The notes under the pieces: generated by a model
Seen by the model: the letters and a program-made list of their open reading frames with translations, nothing else
What the model was told of the DNA's origin: nothing
The model's database searches: none
Source of the DNA: Phaffia rhodozyma
Lineage: Eukaryota > Basidiomycota > Tremellomycetes > Cystofilobasidiales > Mrakiaceae
Length of the DNA stretch: 64,000 bases
NCBI GenBank assembly: GCA_014706385.1
Contig: JACGZH010000002.1
Location: forward strand, 1,984,001-2,048,000
Direction of reading: 5' to 3'
Part shown: positions 51,645 through 63,838 of the stretch, in pieces
How the letters are laid out: each line of letters begins with the position of its first letter
Numbering within the stretch: position 1 is the first letter of the stretch
Made by a program: the position numbers and the translations under genes

Positions 51645-54600
51645 TCAAGAGCTTCCTCCTCCTCTAGCTACGACTTTGCCCTCGAAACCGAAGAAATCTC
51701 CCTCCTGTTCGCGTTTTCGGTATCGTCCCAAACATAAATATGGAGGTCAGATCTTGGCGCTTTAACACCTTGGTGAAGCAAAGCCACGGCCAGAGAATCA
51801 AAAGAGATGAAGACATAAAGAGACATACGACAGCGAACCAGTCTCCCTCTCCATCCGTGGAGGAGGTATCGAGCCCAAGGAGTTTCTCAACATTGGTGGT
51901 GACAAGCTCAAGAGCAGACTTGGTAGTGAGCGAGGAGGAAGCAAGGAGCGCCCAGGCTGCTTCGAATCTTGTGTTCCTCGCTTGCCAGCTTTCGACGATC
52001 GCCAATCCAACCGTCTGATAGTATGATGAGAGATGTGTATAGGGTTCAGTAAGCACAAGTCGGAGTGATCAGACACAGCAGCAAGGAACGTACGACACCT
52101 GCATTGACCAGGACGTCAACAGGAGTGGAGGCGGTGATAGGTGGTCCAGCCAAGATTCGTCGTTGGTCCCATCCGGTGGGGAACGATCTGGCGGGCGCGA
52201 GGAGCACACCTACATTGGCTTCCGCCAGTTCTTTCGCGAGCTGTATCGTCCGAAGTCGTGACAATCATTCGGTTTGTTTCTCAATCAGCAAGCCTGTTCG
52301 ATCACATGATGCTTTGCATCAAAGGATACCTGAACTGAAGATAGAAACGAACCAGATGAGCCTCAGAACCACCATGAATCACAAGGTTGATCGAATCTCC
52401 AGTCTCCTCTTGAATGCTCTTCTTGAGTTGGATGAGCCGAGCAATGATGTCGGCCTTGTCTACGGCGACGACCAACGGAATCTCTCCTTGAGTCGCCTTT
52501 TTCCACCAACCATCCGCATCAGGGGTCTTGCCCAGAAGGAGTTTGCGAAGCTGTCCAATTTGGCTTGTAATTTCAGACGAGGGAGGAGATCATCAGACTC
52601 GTTGAAAGCGGGTCGACGAAAGAGAAGAGAGAGAAGAGACATACTTGGAAATGGAAGAAGAGAATCCATGGCCGACATTAACGTGCAAAGCAACAGCTTC
52701 GGACCGGATAGCCCTAGGAGATAAAGGTCCGTCGGCAGCAGTGTCGAATGCAAAGGAAACACCAGAGACGAGAGAAGATGAGTCAGGGGCGACAACACCA
52801 ACAGAAACTCCAGAAAGAGCGGCGATCCTATATGACGATATATAAGACGACGCGGCAGTATCAGCTCTGCTTGAGATATTGTTCAAGAGGGAAAGAACCA
52901 CAAGAACGTACAATGCATTCTTGGTGGCAAAGGATGCTCCGTCAACAGCGTACAAAACCTCATCAACTCCCAAAGACGATGCCGGGTTAGAACCATCAGG
53001 CGCGCTGCCGTCCTTGGTAGATTTCTCGCCAGCAATCTCTTCTAATCCAAGAGGAGAACCAAACGAGACCAGTCTGAACACGAACGTAAATGTGTCATCC
53101 AACAAGAGAAGACGATACATCAGTCAAATTAAAGGGATAAAAGAATTGATCTGCATACGTTTAGAGGCTTACCCAGGAAGGACGCTTCCGTTCTTCAGAT
53201 CGATAACTTCCCAGTCCTTCTGAAGAGTCTGAGAGCACTCCTCATCACAGACCTGGACTATCTTTCCTCCCTCGACAATGACCATTTTGTTTTCTCCTTC
53301 TCGTTCACTAGAAGCTACTAGATCGTTCAATTCATTCTTGAGGAATACGTTTCGGACGTTCTTGAACACTACGTTCTTAGCCAATCGTTTCTTGAGGATA
53401 GCAGCGTAGTCGGGGTCTCCTCGAGCCTGTCGGTGGAGCTCTGGTTCATCGTCCCAGTCAGGTGTGGAAGGAACAGCCTGGAGCTTGGCGGGCTTGGAAG
53501 GGGCAAAGTGAGGGTGTTCCAGTTGGGGAATTCCATCGATGTACGTCTGAAGCGGGGTCGCGCCTAAAGTGAGAGGGTGCGAATCCCTTATGGTTTCAGG
53601 GAAACGCGAGACAAGATGAGACAATAGCTACATTAGCGACGCGTATTGTGGAAGGATAAGTGATCCCGAAATCGTTATGGTCTGACATACCAAACAACAA
53701 CGTCTGTAATAGAATAATGGAGGAAGTGGTCAGCTTTTTTAAAGTATGATCAGACGTAACCAAACAAGAGATACTGACCGGCGTCGTATCCGTCTCGCAG
53801 GTACCCGATTCGATGATCCTTACCAATAGCCCGGGCAGGGGCTATGATATGACACATCAAAAGAGAAAAGATGATAGTTTAGACAACAATGGCGCTACTC
53901 GCTTGCACTCAGAAAAGAATATACACACTGGTGGTAACGGAGGACAAAGCCAACGAGGCATTCAATCCATAATGGTGCGCCTGGGCGGCCTCAAATACGA
54001 GGTATCGACTGTCGAGAACAGGGTGATCCGACTATGATTATAGTAGAAACAGCAATGCTTGTGTCAGTGCGATTCATGAAAGAGCATGCACAGCAGTGAA
54101 AGATGAACCTTCATAGCAACGTTAATTCCATTCTCGGCCAGGAACTTGGGAGCAAACTCAGATCCCCGGAACTGATGCGCGATCAAAAGAATAAAATGAG
54201 GACATATTTGGGATCAGTCGTCTGATAGAGGAGAGGGTGGACTAACAGATTCTCTTTTGTACCGAGCGTTGGTGGCGAAGATAGCGGCAGTCGGGGTGAT
54301 TCCGTATGACTTTTTGATAAGATCAGTGACGAGCCAGGCCTATTTGCTCGGCGGAGATTACAGATGACAGATGAATCAGACTATTGTTCGCATTAGACGG
54401 CTGAGACAATTTAATGACACTCACTTCATGAGCGTGATGAACGGCAGCAAGCTCGAATTTGAACTCGTTGGTGAGTCGGATCAATTGATCGAAATCAACG
54501 CTATAGTTTTGCGGCAGTCAGGTATGGCTCGGATACGATGGCAAGCGAAAAGAAGAATGAGTGAAATGACTTACGTTTCGTAGCACTATTACAATCCAAA

Positions 54601-55837
54601 ACGGATGTTGTCAACAGGGTATTCTCCTTCATAAAAAGATCATAAGAATAGAAAAGACAGGAATAGACATAACGCACATGGACGTTAACCTTGACTTTAC
54701 CTCTCAAGACGTCTACCAGAGCTTCCCACTCCAGTTCATCGGGGAACTCTTCGGTGTTGAGTTTTCCCTTGGCACACCACGCGTCTTGCTTAGCTCGGAT
54801 CTGAGTTGCCTTGTTATAAGCCTTTCGGAAGTTCCATCCTTGATCAAACCGGTTGTCGTTATAGACTCGGTGGATATTCTATTGGCAACAAAGACTTTCA
54901 TGAGCTCAGTATCTAAGAAAGAAGACGCGAGAAGGAAATGAACTGGAAAGGCCTACCTCTCCACAGGCATGTTTCATGTGTCGATCAAACCCAGTTCGCT
55001 TGAGACCTCCGTTCACGTCGTCGATGACCCAAGGATTCTCGAGGACCATGCTTGAAGGGGTATTCTCAGCTGTTTGTCGAGGCTTAATGACGAACGCCTG
55101 CCCTCCAATCTAAGGTTTGACGTGGTGTATGCATGTTCAGTGTTGGCTTGATGGAATGTATTGTGTGACCACAAAGAGATAGAAAAAAGGCTCACATTAT
55201 TGGCCGATCCAGGAAGAATCAACGCGGTAGTGATACCACCAGCAATACTGAGATTGTAAGCGGCATCATGAGTGTTGATTCCATCGATTGATCGAAGGTA
55301 AGGCAAAATGGGTGCCTTGAGCGAATTCGTATCGGATGAACCTTTGAGATCAGGAGATGAAGAGACTCCAAGATGGGAGTGCATGTCGACAATTCCTGGG
55401 GTGATCCATTTACCGCCGACATCGATCTCATGAACATGACAGGATCGTTTCAAGAGATCTTTGATGTCATCCTTGGATTTAGAGATCGCTTTGATTAAAC
55501 CGCCCTCGAGAAGGACGGACCCGGCGAGAATGACTTCTTGTCCATCTTTGTTTCCGGTCCAGATGGTAGCATTGGTGAGCAACACCGGCTGAGTTCCCGG
55601 AACGAATCGGTCCGAGACCTTCCTGGTATGGTGTGTGAGCAATGGAGCGGCTTTAATGGCCGCACATTTGTCTAGACCGACCTGGATGAAACTAGGCTGA
55701 GCAGGAGGAAAAAGGGTCGATGTAACCTTGTCGGAGATGAGCGGAGCGAGCAAGAGGAGGGGAAGGTAATGAACCCATCTAGGCAAGGCCGTGGCTTCTG
55801 AGGCCGGTCTATTTGAAGCATAAGCTGGCAGTCCCAT
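51645..55837 (-). CDS. Membrane-anchored amidohydrolase (CE9-like)
   Basis: Seventeen exons on the minus strand: 55837..55196, 55109..54957, 54878..54678, 54585..54575, 54500..54425, 54339..54247, 54171..54109, 54031..53929, 53841..53779, 53703..53691, 53586..53173, 53073..52912, 52827..52645, 52563..52353, 52240..52094, 52014..51829, 51704..51645; 926 residues. An N-terminal hydrophobic segment (HYLPLLLLAPLISD, about 23-36) suggests a signal anchor. The metal-binding motif GIVDMHSHLGV and the preceding GKWITPG are the amidohydrolase hallmark; GGITTALILPGSANNIGGQA, KVKVNVHCYE and FELAAVHHAHEAW supply further metal-pocket histidines. Fungal proteins of this layout are filed under carbohydrate esterase 9 or imidazolonepropionase-like hydrolases; the true substrate is unknown. 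The C-terminal third repeats an amidohydrolase-like pattern (VNAGV, WQARNTRFEAAWALLA). Exons 4 and 10 are 11 and 13 nt. The frame of the last exon (GDFFGFEGKVVARGGGSS) was chosen by phase. Confidence 0.85.
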
Positions 55838-56407
55838 AGTAAGCTAATAATAAGTGTGTCTGGGTCTGGATGTGCTACTTGACTTGCACGATAAGATGAA
55901 GAAGAAAAGAAAAGAAGGAAAGCGAAGGCGACCATCTTCTTTTTGTAGCCGATATTTTCTAACGTGGCCGCTTTCGGTTTTACGGCTTCCTCCGATGGCT
56001 CATATCTGAATAGCCTCTATGGATGTACACATATGTAGTCATGGAGAACCACGAACACACACACATGCGCGCACATCATGGCTCGCTCGACGGTCGTTTC
56101 CGTCGATCTCTCTTTCTCTCTCTATCGATGCATCGTTCTGTTGCGAATGATCGAGCTGGATGTCTCTTGTGCTGCTCGTGTGAGGGTATGTACTATGGGC
56201 TAGACTGGCTGACAAAGCATCATACCTTAGGTAGCGCTTGCAAACTCTTGCCTAACATTCAAAAATATACATGAATAACCCTGATCGTCTCTCCTTCCAC
56301 ACTCCAGACACCCCTAAAGACTTGTTACCTCGAACGACCTCCTTTGCTCATCCCACTCAGCTTCCTTTGCCTTTGCTCAACCTACATCCAGAACTATATA
56401 CTGAAAA
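55838..56407. promoter_or_regulatory. Divergent upstream region of the amidohydrolase and ERV14
   Basis: 570 bp separating two divergent genes. It contains a CACACACATGCGCGCAC stretch near 56055-56072 and CT-rich sequence near ERV14. No promoter element is certain and no exon is supported. Confidence 0.4.
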
Positions 56408-57679
56408 ATGATTGGAGAAGGTGGTTGTTCTTCTTTGTTTTGCTCCTGTTTCTTTCAATTCTGCTCCGGGGACGGGACTTGTTCTCTTTTGCCCTTCAAC
56501 AAAAGATCACTCCAATCATAGAAACTGACGTGTTTCTCTTTTCTCTGCTTTTTTTCCCTGCCATCTGCACTTTCTCTTGATCGTCCTCTCTTCTATCAAC
56601 AGGCTGGCTTTTCTTACTCGGCGTGCTACTCGCTGCCGGACTCCTCTTCACCATGGTGTTCTTTGTACGTTCCTACCTCATCAGATGGCCAGTCTTTTAG
56701 AGATGGCAGCCTCTTTTGTCTCCCTGTTTTAAATTGGAACACAATCAAGACCTTGCTCGTGTCTTTAGAAGCATATCTCAGACTTATATCTTGTCTTCGT
56801 CTCCTCTTATCTCGTTTCATCTCTTCTCCTCTCCTCTCATCGCGATCACGAACGCTCAAAAGATCATCATGTTCTCTGGTATGTACTTTTACTTTATTCT
56901 CTCCCCTCTGCTCAGTAAAACGGCCGGCTGATCTTCAGTCTCACCGGTCACGCGAACCATTAGATCTCGAGTGCGATTACATCAACCCTATCGATCTCTG
57001 CAACAAGCTGAATGCTGTGAGTATCCGTCTTTTCTTACGCCCAATCAAACTCTCTGCTCTGTTCTCCTGCTGACGTGTATCATACTTCTTCTTTTCTAGT
57101 TCGTCCTTCCCGAGATGATCGCCCATGCCGGTCTCACCACACTCTTTCTCCTGTCCGGACAGTGGCTCGCGTTCCTCTTCAACGCGCCTCTCGTCGCCTA
57201 CAACGCTAACAAGTTTGTCCTTAGATTCCTAATATTCATAATTGTTTCTCCGATCATCTTCTGATACTCTCTTTATCATCTTCACAGGATCTTCAAGGGA
57301 CAACAATCGTACGACGCTACCGAGATCTTCCGTACAGTAAGTTATCTCATTGATTCCTTGTCGGAAGCAACTCGCTGATGAGCTCTTATCCTTGTCTACA
57401 TTCACTCTTCAGCTTCCTGGTCACAAGAAGGAGGCTTTCATCAAGCTAGGGTTCTACCTTCTTTGCTTGTACGTGTCACTTTATGGTTCTTTCCATTCTA
57501 TTGACAAACACATACTGATTTGGTGGTCCATACAGCTTCTACTACCTCTACCGAATGATCTTGGCTCTCATTGCCGGTAAGTCCGAAAGATCTTTCAGCA
57601 TTCGGCCATCTAGACTAGATCTTCTTGACTAATTTGAACTCATCGATGCACCCGTCGTTCCTCTCAAGCAGATGAGTAA
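56408..57679 (+). CDS. ERV14: Erv14/cornichon ER export cargo receptor
   Basis: Nine exons: 56408..56420, 56603..56664, 56863..56878, 56964..57016, 57100..57212, 57288..57336, 57413..57468, 57536..57576, 57672..57679; 136 residues, matching yeast Erv14 (138). Cornichon proteins load membrane cargo into COPII vesicles at the ER. The sequence is strongly conserved: WLFLLGVLLAAGLLFTMVFF (TM1), IIMFSDLECDYINPIDLCNK, FVLPEMIAHAGLTTLFLLSG and QWLAFLFNAPLVAYN (TM2), IFRTLPGHKKEAFIKLGFYL, and the final span YYLYRMILALIADE. The coding sequence starts with a 13-nt exon (MIGE), contains a 16-nt exon (IIMFS), and ends with an 8-nt exon (DE plus stop). Confidence 0.93.
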
Positions 57680-58158
57680 ACGTACTTCTCGGACCACAAC
57701 AAGAATTTGGGCTTACTGCGCATAATATCTTGACGGACGAGTGATTATTGGATCAATTCATGAAGAACGAGATGGAAACACGAGGGTAGTGGGGGCGATG
57801 ACAGTGCTAGCGGCTATGTTAAAGATCGTGAGAAATTGTGGACAGAAGAAGATTGCCCTTTTCAATCTCACATGCATCAGATTCAATGTAGAATGTACAA
57901 CATATCCTGCTTAACACTTTCCTCTACCTCGGTATTGTCTCAACACGAATCTTGACAAGAGTGCCAATGTGTGTACGCTCGATACCGCTATCGTTTGCCA
58001 TGTTCTAAAAGCCGATGTGGCGTCGGATCCGTGACACAGCCTTGATGGATACGGAACCCAGATGGATATCCCCCCATCTCTCTGAGTCCCAATCTCACGT
58101 TGAACCAACGATCAACGACCAACGACTATTCTCCCCTGTCTTTACGTATTTTCCAGCC
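57680..58158. other. ERV14 3' region and coronin upstream region
   Basis: 479 bases between tandem genes. I see no exon, RNA gene or repeat with support. Confidence 0.4.
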
Positions 58159-61104
58159 ATGTCTCGCTTCATGAGGTTCGTAGTTCAATGCTTGTTCTAT
58201 ATCAAAGTCAATAAAAGAAGAAGGGTGAGATGCAAATAGCAGAGATCATTCTGGTTGAACTCTTGCTTTCATTCGCCATCCCGCCATCCTTTACTCTCGC
58301 TTCTTGAATTTGAATGCACATCGAATCAACCCAGATCAAGTAAATATCGGTAAGTTGTCTGTTGATTTATATTCGTCAGATCTCTCAGTATTCAGCATGA
58401 TTGATTAGATGCTGTTTGATTTATCGCACCTCCCGTGATGCTGGTATCTGTTCCTCGTGTCTAGACACGTCTTCGCGGATAAGCCCAAGAAGGAGCATTC
58501 GTACGAGAACGTCAAAGTACGCTCTTTCCCTTCCTATTCAGCTTGATATTCTACCTCACCCTCGGGTCAAGTAGCTCCGGTTGAATTTATTGGAAAGAAA
58601 AGAAAAAGAAAATCAATTCAGTATTCTCTAACGGACATGTCCTTGTCTCATACACGATGGATCGGCATGTGTGATCAGGTTTCGAATAGCGCTTGGGATA
58701 CCGACCTCGTCGCCGCCGGAGGGGTAAGCTTCCTCCTATCTGCGTACCTCATTCAATCTTTATGGAAATAGAGATCAAAAAGCTAACACTGAGCCGAATT
58801 TTGAATCCAACCATGTCGTGAACAGGCCTATATCTCTGTTAACTGGAACGTCTCTGGTGGAGGAGCGTTCGCTGTTCTCCCCACCATCTCTCCATTCAAC
58901 TCAGCCAAGCCCAGAACAATTAAAGGCAAGTTGCCTGACATCTTACCTTTGGCCAGAGGTCATTCAGGTGCTGTGTATGTATTCTTCGTTTCTTGTTTCC
59001 AGAGTCTCTGTTCTCGGTTTGATCCGATGTATCATAGTGCGATCCGTGTTCAGGGTTTAAGCTGATATACTATTGTCCTTTGTTCTTTGCTCATCTCTCA
59101 CTTTAATCGAACGGGACATAGCCTAGAGTAGGTATTCACTCATGATATCAGCTACAATCGTCTCAAGCGGTGCCAACAAAATCTCATCTGTTATATTTTT
59201 CATACAGTACCGCCTGGTCTCCATTCGATGATTCCATCGTCGCGTCCGGAGCGGAGGACGGAAAAGTCAACATTTACAAGATTGACCCTTCCAAGTTTGA
59301 GGGTTGGGGAGAAGATGGATGGGTTGCTGAGGATTTTCAGCCTGATGTCAAGATCAACGCTGGTGGCCGGTTCGTCTCCTGCTCCTCTGTCATGTGTTTC
59401 TGCCAATTTGATAGAATCTGATTTTTGGCGTAGATTTTCTCGCTGACGATTGCATCATATCCTCACTCCTTGCCTATCTTGCATACGGGTAAACAGAAAG
59501 ATCGGACAGGTCCTGTTCCATCCGACTGCATCGAACGTGTTGGCCGCTACATCTGGCGACCATGTCGTAAGACTATTTGATGTCGAAAACGGAGGAGCGC
59601 CAAAAATTTCGTTGGAAGCCCATGGTGATTCCATTCAGGGCTTGACCTGGAACATGACGGGCACTATCCTTGCTACCACTTCTCGAGACAAGAAACTCCG
59701 AATGTTTGATCCTCGAGCTGGTTCGGCTCCTGTCCGAATTACTGATGGGCATGCCGGTGTGAAAGGGTCCCGATTGGTCTGGTTGGGTGTTCACGATAGA
59801 ATCGCTACTACGGGATTCTCAAAATCTTCAGATCGACAGGTCAAGATTTGGGAGACCGGAGGATTGTCTGAGATCAAGGGAATTAACATTGATCAGAGTT
59901 CGGGTGTTCTCATGCCCTTCTTCTCCGAAGCCAACAACCTTCTGTTCCTTGCTGGAAAAGGAGATGGTAACATCCGATACTACGAGTATGAAGCCGACAA
60001 CTTGTTCTACTTGTCCGAATATGGATCTCAGTCACCCCAGCGAGGAATGACATTCTTGCCTCGACGAGCGCTGGACGTTTCGGAGAACGAGGTCGCTCGA
60101 GGATTCAAGATTACGGGCAACCTGATCGAGCCTTTGGGTTTCGTCGTTCCCAGAAAGGCTGACAGCTTCCAGGCGTGAGTCTCACCCCCTTTTTGGTGAC
60201 TTGTTATACAGGGCTTGTGACTGATAGATCACGATGTGTATTCTGCCTTCAGTGATATTTTCCCTCCTGCACTCTCGAGCGATCCCGCTCTCTCCGCCGA
60301 CGACTGGTTCGCCGGCAAGACAGCCCAGCCCAAGCTTGTGTCTCTCGAAGATGGCGCCACCCCCGTGACGTCCGACCCTGTCTCTACATCGTCTACGATG
60401 CGAGCCGTTCCATCGACTTCAAAGACTGCTCCTGCTGCTTTGTCCTCTCCTGCTCCTCAACCCGCCAAGACGGAAGAACCTCCTAAGGTGGCTTCCCCGG
60501 AACCTACTCTCACGCCTACCCCTCCTGCAGTGGCTGTCGAAGAGGACTTGCCTGCAGTCCAGGATTTGGATATCAAGCAAGAGGAAGAAGACAGTGAGAA
60601 CGAGGACGAGCAGCCATCGCCTGTAAGGGCTGAGTTCACCACGGCTGCGTCTACCCCGCCGATCGTCCCCGCTGCCGATGGGGAGGATACCTCCATCGTA
60701 CGTTCATGTTTCTTTGTCTCATCCAAGTTTTTACATGATAGAACCAAGAATGGCATGATATAGAATACGTTTTTAATCATTTTCTTCCTGTTCGATTTGT
60801 TTATTGTGTCGTATTGTTGAAGGTTGACCAACAGTTGCGAAACGAGAACCAGCAGTTGACCGAAGACCTCAAAGAGGCCAGGTCGAAGATCAGACAGCTC
60901 GAACAACAAGGTCCGACCTTTTTTCTTACCTATTTGACCTTTCACTCAAATGATGCTTACCACAACGGGATTCCTTCGCTTCTTTCTTCTTTGCGAATCT
61001 CTTTATCTTTTTGTTTGATGGATAAACGGCGCGATTTAGTCGAATCAATGAAAGCTGATGCGTCAAAGATCGTCAAGCAGTTGACGACCCAGTTTGGACT
61101 ATAG
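58159..61104 (+). CDS. CRN1: Coronin, actin-binding WD40 protein
   Basis: Eleven exons: 58159..58175, 58335..58349, 58465..58516, 58679..58723, 58826..58974, 59122..59127, 59208..59369, 59497..60174, 60253..60697, 60823..60910, 61040..61104; 573 residues. Coronin binds F-actin and regulates Arp2/3 at cortical patches. The start MSRFMRSSKYRHVFADKPKK is the coronin signature. WD repeats follow: HSGAVLDTAWSPFDDSIVAS, GQVLFHPTASNVLAATSGDH, ITDGHAGVKGSRLVWLG. The coronin-specific extension is LFLAGKGDGNIRYYEYE. An acidic Pro/Ala-rich unique region precedes the C-terminal coiled coil (NQQLTEDLKEARSKIRQLEQ), which trimerises and binds Arp2/3. Two internal exons are tiny, 15 nt (RSSKYR junction) and 6 nt (AVLD junction). 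Confidence 0.93.
59122..59127 (+). other. 6-nt microexon of coronin (CCTAGA)
   Basis: The context is ACATAG, CCTAGA, GTAGGT. The upstream exon ends in GT (phase 2) and the downstream exon starts TACCGCC. Only inclusion of these six bases gives HSGAV-L-D-TAWSPF, the conserved first WD repeat. Direct joining would give V followed by a shifted frame or loss of LD. Confidence 0.85.
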
Positions 61105-62269
61105 ATTGACCTTGTTATTCTCTCGCTCGATCGATCGTTAGGCTGAGTTGGATATCGAGATAGGTGCGACGAGTCAAAGCGTGGGCGAAGACAAAGGGGT
61201 TGTATGGATGAGGAGGGCCAGAGTAGAGAAACAAAGTGTTTTTCAAAAAGTTTTCTTGTTTTCCTTTTCGTTTCCTATCTCCATTTTTTTTCCTCATTCT
61301 ACTCGAGAGGGATCATTCCTCGGGATCTTCATCTCTCTTTTCTTTTGCTCTCCTCTTCTTCTTTGTTTGTCGGCCATCTTTTGCTTTCGTCCGTTTCCTG
61401 TCTTATTCAATCAATTTCGTTCTCATTCATTCACTTCTTTCTTCCTATACTTTGATTCATCTTTTGTGAAACGATGTGGGACAGGAGGAAATCAAAATGA
61501 CTGATAGATCAGGAGGAAGAGGCATGGAAGGGGTTTCCCCCTTCATTTACAAAAATCTCATCGAAATATGATTATACTAAATACAACTGGTTAGAGGTAA
61601 ACGTAGACCGGAGAACGTCAGACGTCGAACGACGAACACCAGGAATAGTTTATTAGGGATTTAGATAAAGTAGGTGGGGGAGAAGAAGAAGAATAGAAGG
61701 GATGAGCGCAGAAGAAGAGTGAGGGGTTAACTGAGGAGAGATCAAAGACAGAGAAAAAAGAAAGGAGCGGGAACAAAGTGTCCCAGACTCCCTTCCTCGT
61801 TTCTCTTCTGTTGGTTCTGTATGAAGAAAGTGATTGGACGAAATGATGAAAAAGAAAGGACGAAGAAACTATGTAGAATCAGTACGAATGAATTGTATAA
61901 TCGAGCAAATAGATGTGAGGTGAAGACAAAGAAAGGCAAATGCAAGTGAACGATAATTTAAAGCAAAGTCAGAAAGAGATAGAAACCAAACGCAAAAACG
62001 CGCTCTGAAAGGTTCACGAAAATCGAGATTCGAGCCAGAAATCACTCTAGATTTACAAACACCCAAGCACGAGTATATGGACGGATGCAGGCACACCGCA
62101 AACCCCTTGTGTCCACTCGTCCAGGTACGGGAACAACCGACCAACAGAACAGATAGACAAACGACCGATAAGCCTCATCAAAGGTCATCTGTTTTCCACT
62201 CTCTTTTCCCCCTCCTGCCTGCTCTCAGCCTATTCTATTGAGTCTTCTACAGAATGTCAGTCCCAGCTA
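61105..62269. other. Convergent intergenic region
   Basis: 1,165 bases between the coronin stop and the stop of the Zn2Cys6 gene. It is CT-rich (61220-61470 on the plus strand) and then A/G-rich (61660-62060). The short open frames are low-complexity Phe/Ser readings of CT tracts and are not credible genes. Long 3' UTRs are the likely content. Confidence 0.5.
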
Positions 62270-63678
62270 TTAGCCTTGCGATGATTGGTTGGAGTTATCC
62301 TCCTCGATGACTTGTTCCATCGACTCGTCCTCTCCATTCTCCTTCGGACCTTCTATCTTCTTTTGGGTCTCCTTTTCCTTACGCCTCTCTTTCTGCAGCT
62401 CTCTCTTCCTTCTCTTCTTTTCTTTCTTTCTAGAACTTTTATCTATCGCCACCGACGTTGACGTCTCGGTCTCCTGCAAGACCGTTCGGACTTGGACCAG
62501 GCCTGCCGTCGCATCCGACTGAAGTCTGACGACTCTGTCGAATAACTCGATCATCTGTGTGTTCGGTCCATTGTTGGACTGGAACTGATTCGACAGATCT
62601 GTCGTTGAACATGGTCTCGATGACGTGGCAGACGACATGAGCGAGTCAGTCCGTGATGACGGAGGTATGAGAGATATGTTTGATAGTAGATTTCCTCCAG
62701 ATTCTCGGAAAAGGACAAAGTGGTCTGGGTCGATGGATGATGGTTTTGGAGAGACAGCTTGAGATACAGATGAACTACTGGATGATGAGGCTTGTGGCGT
62801 TGGTAAGATTGGTCGGCGGGTATTGTGAACGATGGTTTGATTGGAAGACGAGTTGTAAGAAGGAAGAAAATTCACCGGCTGTCTTTGATCTAGCAGGTTG
62901 GTCACGAACGAAGGGTTCGACGGAGAGATGGCCGTAGGACGTTGTGTAGGGTAGGTGGTCTGTGATGTGGGTCTATCAATTTCTGGTGTGTGAGATAACC
63001 TCGATGATGATGTTGATGACGTCGTCGTCGTCGTCGTCGAAGGTTGAGATAAGGGTGGAACAGGGAGTGAGGCAGATCGGATACGAGGAGTCTCCGGATC
63101 AGCAGAACTCGAGGGGATAGCGGCGTAGTCATGGACAGATGAAGGTATCGGTCCGTCTGTAGGATAAGTCGGCTCGAGTTTGAACGCGTCTAGAGAGTCG
63201 GTTGACGGAATTGATTCCAGAGTGGGTCGGATGGAATGATCCAAAGAAGCGGGCTGAACGATCGAACACTGAGAAATCGAGAATTTGTAACGATTGTTGC
63301 AAGGCATGTTCAGTTTGATTTGAGAAAGTGATAGAAAGCACGGAATGAAACCAACTGACGAGAGAATACGAGAAGAAACAATTCGAGCAAGCGCCAGCGC
63401 CATCTTCACCCGGCCTAGTTGATCACCGAATGATTAATAAATGTTATTTTAAAACCGTGCATCGACATTCTTGGTGACGGATGAGTAGATCTCACCAGCT
63501 ACATTCGACTCGATGATCATAGCATCGTTTGCACACCGTTCTCAAAGGCCTGTGTTGCATTGACGAGTTCGAAAAGAGAAGAATGGTGCTCAGAGTGTCT
63601 CACTTAGAATGAGTCGAGTGTTGACAGTCAAAGCGTTACTTACGAGGGAGGGACGATAGTTCTGAGCCGTAGAAACAT
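62270..63678 (-). CDS. Zn2Cys6-type zinc cluster protein, N-terminus uncertain
   Basis: Minus-strand exons 63678..63644 (start uncertain), 63549..63496, 63414..63360 and 63268..62270 give about 380 residues. Splicing assembles six cysteines in the spacing C-X2-C-X6-C-X10-C-X2-C-X6-C: VCKRCYDHRVECSW, then ACSNCFFSYSLC across three exons. This matches the binuclear zinc cluster of fungal DNA-binding transcription factors, although the usual Arg/Lys-rich first half is weak (YDHRVE). The rest is Ser/Thr/Pro-rich with a poly-Thr run, then a hydrophobic heptad-like helix (QMIELFDRVVRLQSDATAGL) and a strongly basic stretch (SSRKKEKKRRKRELQKERRK), perhaps nuclear import. The first-exon frame is open upstream through 63708 (another ATG) to an acceptor near 63775, so the gene may extend beyond the window. 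Confidence 0.6.
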
Positions 63679-63838
63679 GCCCAATAATTTGATCCCAGCA
63701 GTACACATAGGCCATTCACGTAAGTCAAGGAGATCAAATATCAAAGCAAGAGCCGCGTTAATACATGACTACGGTACACGGACCATGTATACGGGCGAGC
63801 TAGATGGGAGAAAGTGAATAGAAAAAGGAGAAACGTAC

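Noticed and set aside
61150..61504. Phe/Ser-rich open frames in three plus-strand phases
   Set aside because: All three frames are open because the DNA is a CT tract. The peptides are low complexity and the region follows the coronin stop.
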